From Hanleya hanleyi (taxonomy: Eukaryota > Mollusca > Polyplacophora > Lepidopleurida > Hanleyidae), in assembly GCA_036873755.1 (NCBI GenBank), contig JAVTVY010025429.1, positions 1 through 64,000 of the forward strand: a DNA stretch of 64,000 nucleotides. The letters run 5' to 3'. The notes under the pieces were generated by a model that had not been told where the DNA came from, made no database searches, and worked only from the letters and a program-made list of their open reading frames with translations. Shown piece by piece: positions 23,463 through 33,610 of the stretch. The number at the start of each line of letters is the position of its first letter. Position 1 is the stretch's first letter. The position numbers and the translations under genes were made by a program.

Positions 23463-24329
23463 ATGCCGTCAAGTAGGAAATCGAGAGAAAAAGACAAAGA
23501 GCGAAAGAGAATTGCTCGAAGTTCTGTGGAGTGTCATTTAAATGAGAGATTGGACTCGGAAAACATCACATTACATGAGACAGCAGAACAGAGTTCACTT
23601 TCCAGTGGAAATGCAACCCTGACTTCAACACAGTTCCCATGTACTTCTCTACTGCTCCACGAAGAATCGTTTCATGGGTTCAATGCTTCAGAGGTATTAC
23701 GGGGTGAACTGCCAATAGCTGCATTGGACAACTTTTCTCATCTCCTGGGATTGATTCCACCATCCTTTCTCTATGCAGCTTCATTGTCAGCCGATGTTTT
23801 CAGAGATGACCTTGTAATCAAGCCAGGAATGTTTGCGGTTCAAATTCACTATGTTGACAACCACTATGTTGTGTCAGAGCACAAGGGAAACAATGTGTAT
23901 ATATATGATTCTCTACCAAATTTAAACAGAGTCTACCAACTCCTCCCACAACTTCGGAAACTTTATCACATTATACAATGTAGTGAAAATCCATGTGGTT
24001 TAATCCATTACATTGTTGCTCAGTCACAAGGTCTGTCTACGGATTGTGGTGCCTTCGCTGCCGCAAATGCCACCATGTTGATACATGGACAGGATCCACA
24101 GAGACAGGTTGTAAACCAACAGCTACTTCGTACACATATGTACAAGTGTCTTCAGACAAAATATGTAACATCTTTCCCATTGCTGACTTCCTGGACTAAT
24201 GATACTACATCTGACATGGACATGTACTTTACAAACCAGATTAAGTTTCTTCGTATGACGTCTCAGAAGCCAGAAAAGCTCTCAAGAGAAGTCAAAGGGA
24301 TGATGAACAGAAGAAGCAGGACAAGTTGA
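23463..24329 (+). CDS. Helentron N-terminal exon: C48/Ulp1-like cysteine peptidase domain
   Basis: This 288-aa frame starts soon after an acceptor (TTGTTTCAG|GTTACAGT). Residues 1-20 are basic (SRKSREKDKERKRIARS). The peptidase core is recognised by VQIHYVDNHYVVSEH (His134), VYIYDSL (Asp149), AQSQG (Gln region, 187-189) and LSTDCGAFAAANATM (Cys195). This is the His-Asp-Gln-Cys order of Ulp1-like proteases. In this context it probably processes the element polyprotein or removes ubiquitin-like modifiers, which is inference. A one-base shift near 24,298 takes the frame out of register with the charged repeats that follow, so the stop at 24,327 is probably secondary. All catalytic residues appear intact. 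Confidence 0.75.
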   Translation: MPSSRKSREKDKERKRIARSSVECHLNERLDSENITLHETAEQSSLSSGNATLTSTQFPCTSLLLHEESFHGFNASEVLRGELPIAALDNFSHLLGLIPPSFLYAASLSADVFRDDLVIKPGMFAVQIHYVDNHYVVSEHKGNNVYIYDSLPNLNRVYQLLPQLRKLYHIIQCSENPCGLIHYIVAQSQGLSTDCGAFAAANATMLIHGQDPQRQVVNQQLLRTHMYKCLQTKYVTSFPLLTSWTNDTTSDMDMYFTNQIKFLRMTSQKPEKLSREVKGMMNRRSRTS

Positions 24330-25866
24330 AAGATAAGGTTAGAAAGGTGTAGGACAGGGTGAATAGAGGAGAAGAACACAAGAAGCAAGAAAATTTGAGA
24401 GATCGGCTTCATAAAGTAAAAACCAGGTTGAAGAGGGATGATGAACAGAAGAAACAAGAAAACATGAAAGATAAAGACAGGAAGGTTCAGGACAGGGTGA
24501 ATAGAGGAGAAGAACACAAGAAGCGAGAACATTTGAGAGATCGGCTTCATAAAGTGAAAACCAGGTTGAAGAGGGATGATGAACAGAAGAAACAAAAAAA
24601 CATGAAAGATAACAACAGGAAGGTTCAGGACAGGATGAAGAGAGGAGAAGAACACAAGAAGCTGGAAAATTTGAGAGATAGGAACAGGAAGGTGCAGGAC
24701 AGGATTAAGAGAGGAGGAGATTGCAAGAAGCGAGAAAATTTAAGAGATAGGCTCCATAAAGTAAAAACCAGATTGGAGAGAGATGATGAACAGAAGAAAC
24801 AAGAAAACGTGAAAGATAACAACAGGAAGGTTCAGGACAGGATGAAGAGAGGAGAAGATTGCAAGAAGCGGGAAAACTTGAGAGATAGGAACAGGAAGGT
24901 GCAGGACAGGATTAAGAGAGGAGGAGATTGCAAGAAGCGGGAAAACTTGAGAGATAGGCTTCATAAAGTAAAAACCAGGTTGGAGAGAAATGATGAACAG
25001 AAGAAACAAGAAAACATGAAAGATAAAGACAGGAAGGTTCAGGACAGGATGAAGAGAGGAGAAGATTGCAAGAAGCAAGAAAACTTGAGAGATAGGAACA
25101 GGAAGGTGCAGGACAGGATAAAGAGAGGAGGAGATTGCAAGATGCGAGAAAATTTAAGAGATGGAAATATAAGAAGTAAAACCAGATTGGAGAGAGATGA
25201 TGAACAGAAGAAACAAGAAAACGTGAAAGATAACAACAGGAAGGTTTCAGGACAGGATGAAGAGAGGAGAAGATTGCAAGAAGCAGAACTTGGGAATGGG
25301 AACAGGAAGGTGCAGGGACAGGATTAAGAGAGGAGGGATTGCAAGAAGCGGGAAAGGAAAAGCAGAGATAGGCTTCATAAAGTAAAAACCAGGTTGAAGA
25401 GAAATGATGAACAGAAGAAACAAGAAAACATGAAAGATAAAGACAGGAAGGTTCAGGACAGGATGAAGAGAGGAGAAGATTGCAAGAAGCGGGAAAACTT
25501 GAGAGATAGGCTTCATAAAGTAACCACCAGGTTGGAGAGAAATGATGAACAGAAGAACAAGAAAACATGAAAGATAAAGACAGGAAGGTTCAGGACAGGA
25601 TGAAGAGAGGAGAAGATTGCAAGAAGCAAGAAAACTTGAGAGATAGGCTTCATAAAGTAACCACCAGGTTGGAGAGAAATGATGAACAGAAGAAACAAGA
25701 AAACATGAAAGATAAAAACAGGAAGATTCAGCACAGGATCAAGAGAGGAGAAGAACGCAAGAAGCTGGAAAATCTGAAAAACAACAACAGGAAGGCGCAG
25801 GACAGAATGAAGAGACGAGAAGAACGCAGGAAGCAGGAAAATTTGAAAGATAAACACCGAAAGAAG
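24297..25866 (+). repeat. Coding tandem array of a 69-bp (23-residue) charged repeat, about 23 units
   Basis: Units alternate between two types, for example NLRDRLHKVKTRLERDDEQK and MKDKDRKVQDRMKRGEDC, each about 23 residues from one KKQEN-like word to the next. The translation is almost wholly charged and predicted helical. It links the peptidase domain to the Rep part of the Helentron. The array contains a CAG-to-TAG change (24,352) and frame shifts near 25,245 and 25,555, and units vary in number between sub-blocks, as expected from unequal exchange. Several overlapping minus-strand ORFs rich in FLFLLF are shadows of this array. Confidence 0.9.
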
Positions 25867-27762
25867 GAATCTCGGCACTTTAAGACTCCAACAGCCATTG
25901 CATGCCAAAAGTTCCAAACCTTGGCACAAGAAGGTCCATCTTATCCATGTAATGTGTGCCATCGAATGATGTTTAGAAACAATGTAATCTCTCTTCACAT
26001 GGACAAGTATGACGAACAGATTCCTGACCAAATGTTCACATCGGCTGTTGACTGTAATGGTGAAATGTGGATCTGTACAACATGCCATAGGTACCTTTCC
26101 AAAAATCAGATGCCACCCCAAGCTGTTGAAAATGGACTTCATTTAGTTGACCAACCACCACCACTGGCTACCCTCTCCAACTTGGAAGCGAGACTAGTAT
26201 CTCAGCGGTACCCATTTATGAACATTCTTGCTCTACCAAGAGGGCAGCAAAAAGCTCTCCATGGGATTATGGTTAATGTTCCTGTTGATGTCAATGAAAC
26301 TTGTACTCTCCTCCCCCGCCAACCAAGTAATACAGGATTTATCACTGTAAAACTCAAGAGGAAATTGGCCTACAAGGGACACAACACTCATGAACTGGTC
26401 CGCCCTACTGCTGTTCACTGTGCCCTAAGATATCTGGCAGAGAACAATCACCTGTACAAAGACATTGTTACAAACACAGAATGGGAAAAAGATTTTCAAG
26501 CGGATGCTCCTGAGCTTTGGGAAGGATTAACAACACCACCAACACAGACTCAATCTGCTAGCAGCAATAGCCCCACAAAACAAGCTGCAGATGAAGATGA
26601 GAAAACCTCCTCCTCATCTGAAGAATCAGAAGATGATGAACAACCTGACCAGGAGCACATAACATATGATACCTGTATGAGACCCTTGAATCCTATCGGT
26701 CAGGAAAACGAAACCCTGAACTTAGCACCCAGAGAAGGACGGCATCGTCTGAGGCCACATGAGGATAAATTTGCCGAGGTTTTGGCCTTTCCCCAGCTGT
26801 TTCCTAATGGCAAATTTGGCTATAATCCTGACAATGACAAACGTCTTACGCTGAAGAAATACTTTAACATCCGATTATTGAACAAAGATGGACGTTTTGC
26901 AAAGAATAGTGAGTATCTTTTCTATGCTTTGGCTGTTTCCGAACGACAACAACTACAGGCCAACATAACAACTGCACTTCGCAAATGCGAGGGCACAACT
27001 GTGACTGCTGGTGATGTGAAGAGCCATGATCAGGTCAAGGACATCATTCACCAAGATGCTGGGTTCAGATTTCTTACAAGCATAAGGGGCTCGCCTGCAT
27101 ATTGTCATCAAATGCTGCATGACCTATTTGCCATGGTCAAGCAATTAGGAGTACCGACATGGTTTCTGACCTTGTCAAGTGCAGAAACAAAGTGGCCTGA
27201 GGTCATTAAAATTGTGGCCCAACAGTATGGCAGAAAACTTCATGACGAAGAATTTAACACAATGACATGGGAAGAGAAGAATCTCTACATTCGCTCAAAT
27301 CCTGTAACAGTGGCACGGTATTTTGACTACCGGGTACAAACTTACTTCAAAGAAGTGATTTTGTCATCAGATGTACTCGGACAAGTTATGGACTATGCTG
27401 CACGAACTGAATTCCAGCAACGGGGATCCCCACATATTCATTCAGTCATATGGGAGAAAGATGCCCCAACTCTACAGTCATCGGATGAAGACCTAGTAGA
27501 GCATATTGATACACGCATCTCCTGCTGTTTACCAGAAGACGACCCTGAACTGAAAGAACTTGTACTTGGTAGACAACAACATGTGCATGGTCGAGGATGT
27601 CGTAGATCTGGTAAAGACTGCCGTGCTGGTTACCCTCGCCCCCCAACGGACAAGACCTTGATTTGTAGAACCAAAGATAACAGCCTGGCTTCTGATAATG
27701 CTGATTCTCAAGGACCTGATACCAAACAAATACTCTCGAAAGTGTGGCAGTTGCAGTTCTGA
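25567..27762 (+). pseudogene. Helentron Rep protein, N-terminal part (DUF6570-like, Helitron-like N domain, HUH)
   Basis: The 731-aa frame begins inside the charged repeats. It then shows paired zinc-binding-like Cys motifs (YPCNVCHRMM, WICTTCHRYL), a DUF6570-like block (LSNLEARLVSQRYPFMNI, HGIMVNVPVDV), an acidic linker, and the Helitron N domain (FAEVLAFPQLFPNGKFG, YFNIRLLNKDGRFAKNSEYL). The metal-binding HUH motif is GSPHIHSV at 27,421-27,444. A Cys-rich stretch (RGCRRSGKDCRAGYPRP) follows. Rep nicks single-stranded DNA and drives rolling-circle transposition. The frame ends at a stop at about 27,760, and coding continues in another frame, so one or two indels lie near 27,745. Confidence 0.9.
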
Positions 27763-28500
27763 CGAGGAGGATGAACATGTTTGAATTAAGCAGGGCAGAA
27801 CTACAAGACGTTTTGCAGCTTGCTGGAGTGGAAGAAAACAAATATAAAACTGCTTTGAAAAACTCTAAGAAATGCAATGCAGTCAATATGAAGAGGAATG
27901 TGTCTGGCCTCACCATCAACAACTACAACCCTTCCATTTTGAGGTCTTGGAAAGCAAACATTGATCTTCAGTTCATTGTGGATGCATATGCTTGCATCAT
28001 GTACATTTGCTCGTACATCACAAAGGCAGAGAAAAACATGAGCAACTTGCTCCAGGCCATCAGTAAGGAGGCAAACCACGCTGATACCAGAAGACACCTG
28101 CAGCTTGTAGGCAACACTTTCTTAAATCACCGTGAAATTTCAGCTCAAGAAGCAGTGTACCATCTGCTTTCCCTTCCATTGAGAACATTTACACGTACAG
28201 TATTGTTTGTGCCTTCGAATACACCAGACCAGAGAGTGAGACTCCTCAAACCCTTAAGTGAACTGCAGAAACTTGGAGATGAAGACACAGACATTTATCA
28301 GAAGAATTTGTTGGATCGTTACGCAGCACGACCAGAGTCGCTGGTAAACATGTGTTTGTGTGAGTTTGCCATGCAATACACAACTGTGGCCAGTCCCAAA
28401 GAAGAATCCAATGAACCAAATGTTGATGAGCCAGGTCACTTACCAAAGGTGATCAAATTGCAGAACAATGAAGATCAGGAGTCGACCGGCAGTCATCAGG
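27763..28500 (+). pseudogene. Helentron Rep, C-terminal part with the YY nucleophile box
   Basis: The frame continues the Rep with FELSRAELQDVLQLAGV, INNYNPSILRSWKANID, FIVDAYACIMYICSYITKAE and SAQEAVYHLLSLPLR. The two tyrosines of YICSY (codons at 28,002 and 28,014, three residues apart) correspond to the Helitron catalytic pair. Near 28,500 the frame changes again, since the continuation FTHSIEKLPEQHYYGKL is read in a different frame. The catalytic box itself is intact. Confidence 0.88.
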
Positions 28501-29328
28501 ACATTCACACACTCTATTGAGAAGCTTCCAGAGCAACACTACTATGGTAAACTCATCCTCTATTATCCCTGGAGACAGGAAGATGATTTGAAAGGGGAAC
28601 CTCTTTAAGAGGATAAGTACAACAGAGTCCAAAATACAGTTCTGGACAACGAACAGCGCCTGCAGCCTTCAACTGTTGCTGTTCAGAAAGCAGCCCAACT
28701 GTTAGAAGAGAATGGCCCCCCTGAAGATGCGTGGGATCACTTAGCATCAAATATACGGCACCAAGAATCAACTGATCGACTCTTAGGAACAATAGTAGAT
28801 CCAGAACATTTCTTTATTGATCCCGGGGAACCCATCCAGCCCAGGACCAGCGGAGCAACTGTTCCATTCCGTGTCACCAGAGGACCAAACATAATGCTAT
28901 ATCATGAAATCAGAGAGCCAATTAGGACATTGAATGAAACTCAGTTCAAGGTATTTCTCGATGTGCTTGGGTGGGCTGTCAAATTGTGCCAGTCTAGGAA
29001 AACTGGAGAAAAGCCATCCCCTAAGAATGTCTTCATATCTGGTGCAGCAGGGACGGGCAAGAGTCATTTGATTAAAGCCATCTATCAAACTGTCACCAGA
29101 GTACTAAGATCCGAAGGAGATGATCCAAATGATGCCATTGCCCTCCTTACTGCTCCCACAGGAACAGCAGCATTTAATATTGAAGGAGTCACTCTTCACA
29201 GTGCTTTTGCCCTGAACAAGTTCCAACAAAGTGGAAAGAACACGAGAGAGTATTAGCCGCTTGGACCTGACCGTCTTAATTCCTTGAGGTGCTCGTTTGA
29301 AAATATGCAGCTGCTCATAATTGATGAA
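28501..29328 (+). pseudogene. Helentron PIF1-type helicase, Walker A part
   Basis: The frame runs from LPEQHYYGKLILYYPWR through a TAA at 28,606 into YNRVQNTVLDNEQRLQP and LNETQFKVFLDVLGWAVK. It then has the Walker A motif GAAGTGKS at 29,041-29,064, TAPTGTAAFNIEGVTLHS (motif Ia), a TAG at about 29,253, and Walker B LLIIDE at 29,311-29,328. One extra A in the run right after Walker B (near 29,328) shifts the frame, and EISMVNADLF is read next in the following ORF. The helicase unwinds the donor strand during transposition. Confidence 0.88.
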
Positions 29329-31281
29329 AATTTCGATGGTGAATGCAGACCTGTTCTATACAGTTCACCAGAGAATGAATCAAATCAAGGGTCTTAAAGA
29401 TGGTATATTTGGAAATGTCTCAGTCCTCTGCTTTGGGGATCTTGGTCAACTGCCACCGATTGGTAGAAGCATCTATAGCCTACCTTCAAGCCCATATGCC
29501 AAATTGTATGGTTCCCTGTGGCAAAGGCATTTCAGTCTTATTGAACTTCATGAGATCATGAGGCAGCAGAATGACAAGAAGTTTGCTGAAGTGCTGAACC
29601 ATATCCGCCTGAACAGGATGACCGAGGAAGACCATCTTCTGTTGAAGACGAGATCAATTACCCCTTCTGACAGCGATTATCCCACTGATGCCCTCCATGT
29701 CTTCAGAACAAATAAGCAAGCGAATCAACACAATGCATCTATGCTGGATGCATTACGATCTCCCATTGTCACATGTGACGCTATTGTTTCAGCAACAGAC
29801 ACAACAACCAACCAGATGAAGGTTGACATCCCTGATGATCCGACAGTCACTAGTGGCTTAAGAAAACAGCTTCTCCTATGTGTTGGTGCCAAAGTTATGC
29901 TGATCAAAAATGTTGATACAAATGACGGTTTAGTCAACGGAGCACAGGGGACAATAACTGGCTTTTTACCAGCGATTTCAGATGATCCAAACTATAAGCC
30001 AGTGTTTTTCGTTGTCACTTTTCACAATGGTCGAGTTGGAAACAATTACAAGCAGCACCACCCTCAACTCCAGCGTACTTACCCAAATGCTGTGGCAATA
30101 TCAAAATTTGAGGCCAAGTTCACTATTAACTCCTCAAAAACCGTAGAATGTTCCATCCTGCAGTTTCCGCTTATACTTAGCTGGGGGTGTACCATTCATA
30201 AAGTCCAGGGAGCTACCCTGCCTGATATAGTGGTTTGCTTAGACAATCGAGTGGGAGAGTGGGCAAGCCTACACAGCCTTCAGTCGAGTCATGACAAATT
30301 ACAAGTAACTTCCAACAAAGGATTCCAGAAAGAGATGACCAGACTACAAGAGCAACCTTATGTCTTTAGCATCATTCCACCACACGCTTCTCCACATGCA
30401 CTGGTTATTTCATTATTGAATGTGGAATCCCTGCCAGCACATATTGCAGACTTAAGATATATGACGTTGGATTCCTCACTTATTCTTCTCACCGAAACGT
30501 GGCTTCACTCCAGAAGTTCAAAACACTTGACTTTGCCAGGCTACATATTTGAGAGACAAGATCGTGAGCTCAGCTATTCAACTGAATTTCTCGAGACAGC
30601 AGGAGAAGCCTTTAGACAGCATGGTGGTGTAACTGTTTATCTCCAAGACTCAATTTCCTTTTCTCGGCAAGAATACATTCAATTTGGCATTGAATGCCTG
30701 CATCTGATAGTGCTTGATTTTCATGTTGTCGTGATATACAAACCCCCGTCTTTGCAAACAACTGCTTTCTTGCCACCACTGCAACGACTGTTGAACGAAA
30801 TTGCTGGAAAGCCTACTCTAGTGGCAGGAGGTTTCAATATCTGTGATGTTCACGGCAATGATCCCATTCTGCAACAGTTCACAAGGCATGGCTACAAACA
30901 GTTGGTCCATGTACCAACATTCAGGTACATATTTAAGTTTTCTTTTCTTCACTCTCACTCTACAATCTAATAATGTTACCAGGCGACATACCAATAAATA
31001 TGTGGTCCATATGTCATCATTTATGTGTGAAGTACAAATTAAAGTTTCTCTCCTCAAACAATGCATATCTCATTAGTCTTGACTTGACAATCTGAGTGTA
31101 TACTTTTAAGCTTGTCAACCTTATCTTTAATCATTATTCATGTACTTTCAGAATTGGCTCTTGTCTGGATCTCGTCTTCACAAACTTAGACCGGGAAATT
31201 GAAATTTCTGTATCACCCGGTTATTTCTCTCAACACAGCTTCATTCATCTAACTATACCACATGCAGCTCACAGCCAATAG
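29321..31281 (+). pseudogene. Helentron helicase C-terminal motifs plus EEP/APE-type endonuclease (two exons)
   Basis: The 29,321-30,970 frame continues the PIF1-like helicase (FGDLGQLPPIG, HEIMRQQND, GLVNGAQGTITGF and the final WGCTIHKVQGATLPDIVV). From about 30,395 it enters an endonuclease domain (LILLTETWL, HGGVTVYLQD, VVVIYKPPS, LVAGGFNICDVHGND). A GT-AG intron at 30,925-31,151 is spliced in phase to the exon 31,152-31,281, which supplies GSCLDLVFTN and YFSQHSFIHLTIP. The usual GDFN acidic residue is Gly (GGFN) and the usual SDH before the last strand reads SQH, so nuclease activity is probably lost. The helicase motifs in this part are intact. Confidence 0.87.
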
Positions 31282-31844
31282 AGGTATCATGGTATCATTT
31301 GCAAGAGTTAATGACGTATGTTCTGAACTCTATTTCACTTTATACTTGTCTGGGCAAGATCAGCCCTGAAACTTATGGCTATATATGCCTCTGTTTCCAA
31401 TGAAATTATCTGGAGTAAATAGCCATAACCGGAACTACATTATTTTTTGGGGATCGCACATTTCTAAACAGTGGACTTGACTCATGGGCCCAGGGAAATG
31501 ACAGAAAATTAATGTCCATGGTGGACAACTGTTTACCCAGACAATGAATTGATTTGGTGCTATCATGTATACATACATGGAAAATTGATACTATTTCCTA
31601 AATGCCAAACACTGCATGGCTCTTCTTCTCGATCGATATGCGGTAACATCTTCTAGCATGTTGCGCAAATGATGATCATGTTACATCACCTGTTGCGATT
31701 TCAAAAGGCTCCTGTTGAATCCCAAGATAATAGCTGCAGAAACAACAACCACTTATCTTACAACAACAACTTATCTTGGAACAAAGTTTTCAGTCTCCGT
31801 TAATATATAAGCTATTCATTTGATTTAACGAATGATTTGGGGGC

Positions 31845-32562
31845 CTGATATTCTCCTCTCTTACTGATATTCTCCTCTCTTACTGATATTCTCCTCTCTT
31901 ACTGATATTCTCCTCTCTTACTGATATTCTCCTCTCTTACTGATATTCTCCTCTCTTACTGATATTCTCCTCTCTTACTGATATTCTCCTCTCTTACTGA
32001 TATTCTCCTCTCTTACTGATATTCTCCTCTCTTACTGATATTCTCCTCTCTTACTGATATTCTCCTCTCTTACTGATATTCTCCTCTCTTACTGATATTC
32101 TCCTCTCTTACTGATATTCTCCTCTCTTCCTGATATTCTCCTCTCTTACTGATATTCTCCTCTCTTACTGATATTTTCCTCTCTTACTGATATTCTCCTC
32201 TCTTACTGATATTCTCCTCTCTTACTGATATTCTCCTCTCTTACTGATATTCTCCTCTCTTACTGATATTCTCCTCTCTTACTGATATTCTCCTCTCTTA
32301 CTGATATTCTCCTCTCTTACTGATATTCTCCTCTCTTACTGATATTCTCCTCTCTTACTGATATTCTCCTCTCTTCCTGATATTCTCCTCTCTTACTGAT
32401 ATTCTCCTCTCTTCCTGATATTCTCCTCTCTTCCTGATATTCTCCTCTCTTCCTGATATTCTCCTCTCTTACTGATATTCTCCTCTCTTACTGATATTCT
32501 CCTCTCTTACTGATATTCTCCTCTCTTACTGATATTCTCCTCTCTTACTGATATTCTCCTCT
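31845..32562. repeat. 19-bp minisatellite TACTGATATTCTCCTCTCT, about 38 copies
   Basis: The unit repeats without a break for 718 bp, with rare variants (TTCC for TTAC, one TTTTCC). Scattered clusters of the same unit follow at 32,640-32,860 within sequence containing a duplicated GATCAATTTGATATTTGTGATGTACATTATA-like segment (read in parts near 32,577 and 32,928). One strand is strongly pyrimidine-rich. It lies about 560 bp past the Helentron endonuclease exon. Confidence 0.97.
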
Positions 32563-32869
32563 GTAACTTGTTGACTGATCAATTTGATATTTGTGATGTA
32601 CATTATACAGTTAAACTGAATATTCTCCTCCCCAGAACTACTTGATACCTCCTCTCTTACTGATATTCTCCTCTCTTAATTCTCGCACCTTTTGATATTT
32701 TCTTATTTATTCTATTTTTTATCTGTTACTGATATTCTCCTCTCTTACTGATATTCTCCTCTCTTACTGATATTCTCCTCTGCACTGATGAATTCTCCTC
32801 TCTTACTGATATTCTCCTCTCTTACTGATATTCTCCTCTCTTACTGATATTCTCCTTGCTATTATGATA

Positions 32870-33600
32870 ACTGAGTTGAAATTAACTGAATTTCACAATA
32901 ATCTCTATTGATAACTGATGATGTAACCTGATCAATTTGATATTTGTGATGTACATTATAGCCGAACGTGAGATTGACCTGAAAGGTGAAAAAAGTGATT
33001 GAAGCAGTGTTGTGATATTTATGCAAATTAGGCCTGATTGACCAATTAAAATAATCCTATTTTCAATTAACCAATTTAGACGGGGAAAGTGGCTATATAT
33101 ATGTTATTCTACATTCCAAAGCAGACTACTTAGGTCCCAAAGTATGAAATTGCCCCAAAAAGGGTGAATTGGTTGCAAAATTGACACTGAGCACTTCAAA
33201 ATTTCACCATAATATACTCCGAGGAATGTAGGTCTCATAACCAGGTCACGTTTTCAGATTTGTCAAAAGCCCTGGCGACCATCTTGCACCAAAACATTAT
33301 ATTATCACTTATTGGGCGATCGACTTGATACTTGCAATATTTATTATGCGAGGCATGGCGAAAAAAGTGACTGAAACAGAATTTTTATAATTATCCAAAT
33401 CAGGCCTCCACCAACCAATACATAACAGAACAATGGCGGGACAGTGTCGGAGTGAAGCGGAATGGGGGGCATACAATTGAGCAATCTCTGATTGCTTCTT
33501 TCCTGTGTTTCTTTTTCCGTAAATTCAGAAATTTCTGGGACCCACTTCGGCTATGTCAACCCCTCTTGTATCACGGGCCGCCAAAATAACAAGAGCCCAA
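32870..33600. other. Degenerate stretch, no gene
   Basis: Two diverged copies of a segment with GTGA(T/C)TGAA(G/A)CAG and CAAAT(T/C)AGGCCT near 32,995 and 33,370 suggest an old ~370-bp duplication. No coding signal is seen. Confidence 0.4.
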
Positions 33601-33610
33601 GGGGCTTCAA

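Larger units (their letters stand above)
23463..31281 (+). mobile_element. Degraded autonomous Helentron (Helitron2-type element)
   Basis: In order on one strand: C48-like cysteine peptidase domain, charged 23-residue repeats, DUF6570-like region, Helitron N-terminal and HUH Rep domains, YY box, PIF1-type helicase, and C-terminal EEP/APE-type endonuclease. A Rep-helicase fusion with a terminal endonuclease defines Helentrons among rolling-circle transposons. The copy carries frameshifts near 24,298, 25,245, 25,555, 27,745, 28,500 and 29,327, and stop codons at 24,352, 28,606 and about 29,253, so it is inactive. The element's termini are not identified. They must lie outside these coordinates, possibly including the ORF at 19,649 and the minisatellite at 31,845. 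Confidence 0.9.

Noticed and set aside
24263..25568. Minus-strand ORFs rich in Phe, Leu and Ser
   Set aside because: They are the antisense of the charged 69-bp repeats (GAAGAGAA to TTCTCTTC) and lack independent support.
31096..31281. Independent small gene starting at 31,096
   Set aside because: Only the part after the acceptor at 31,151 is meaningful; it is the last exon of the Helentron endonuclease.
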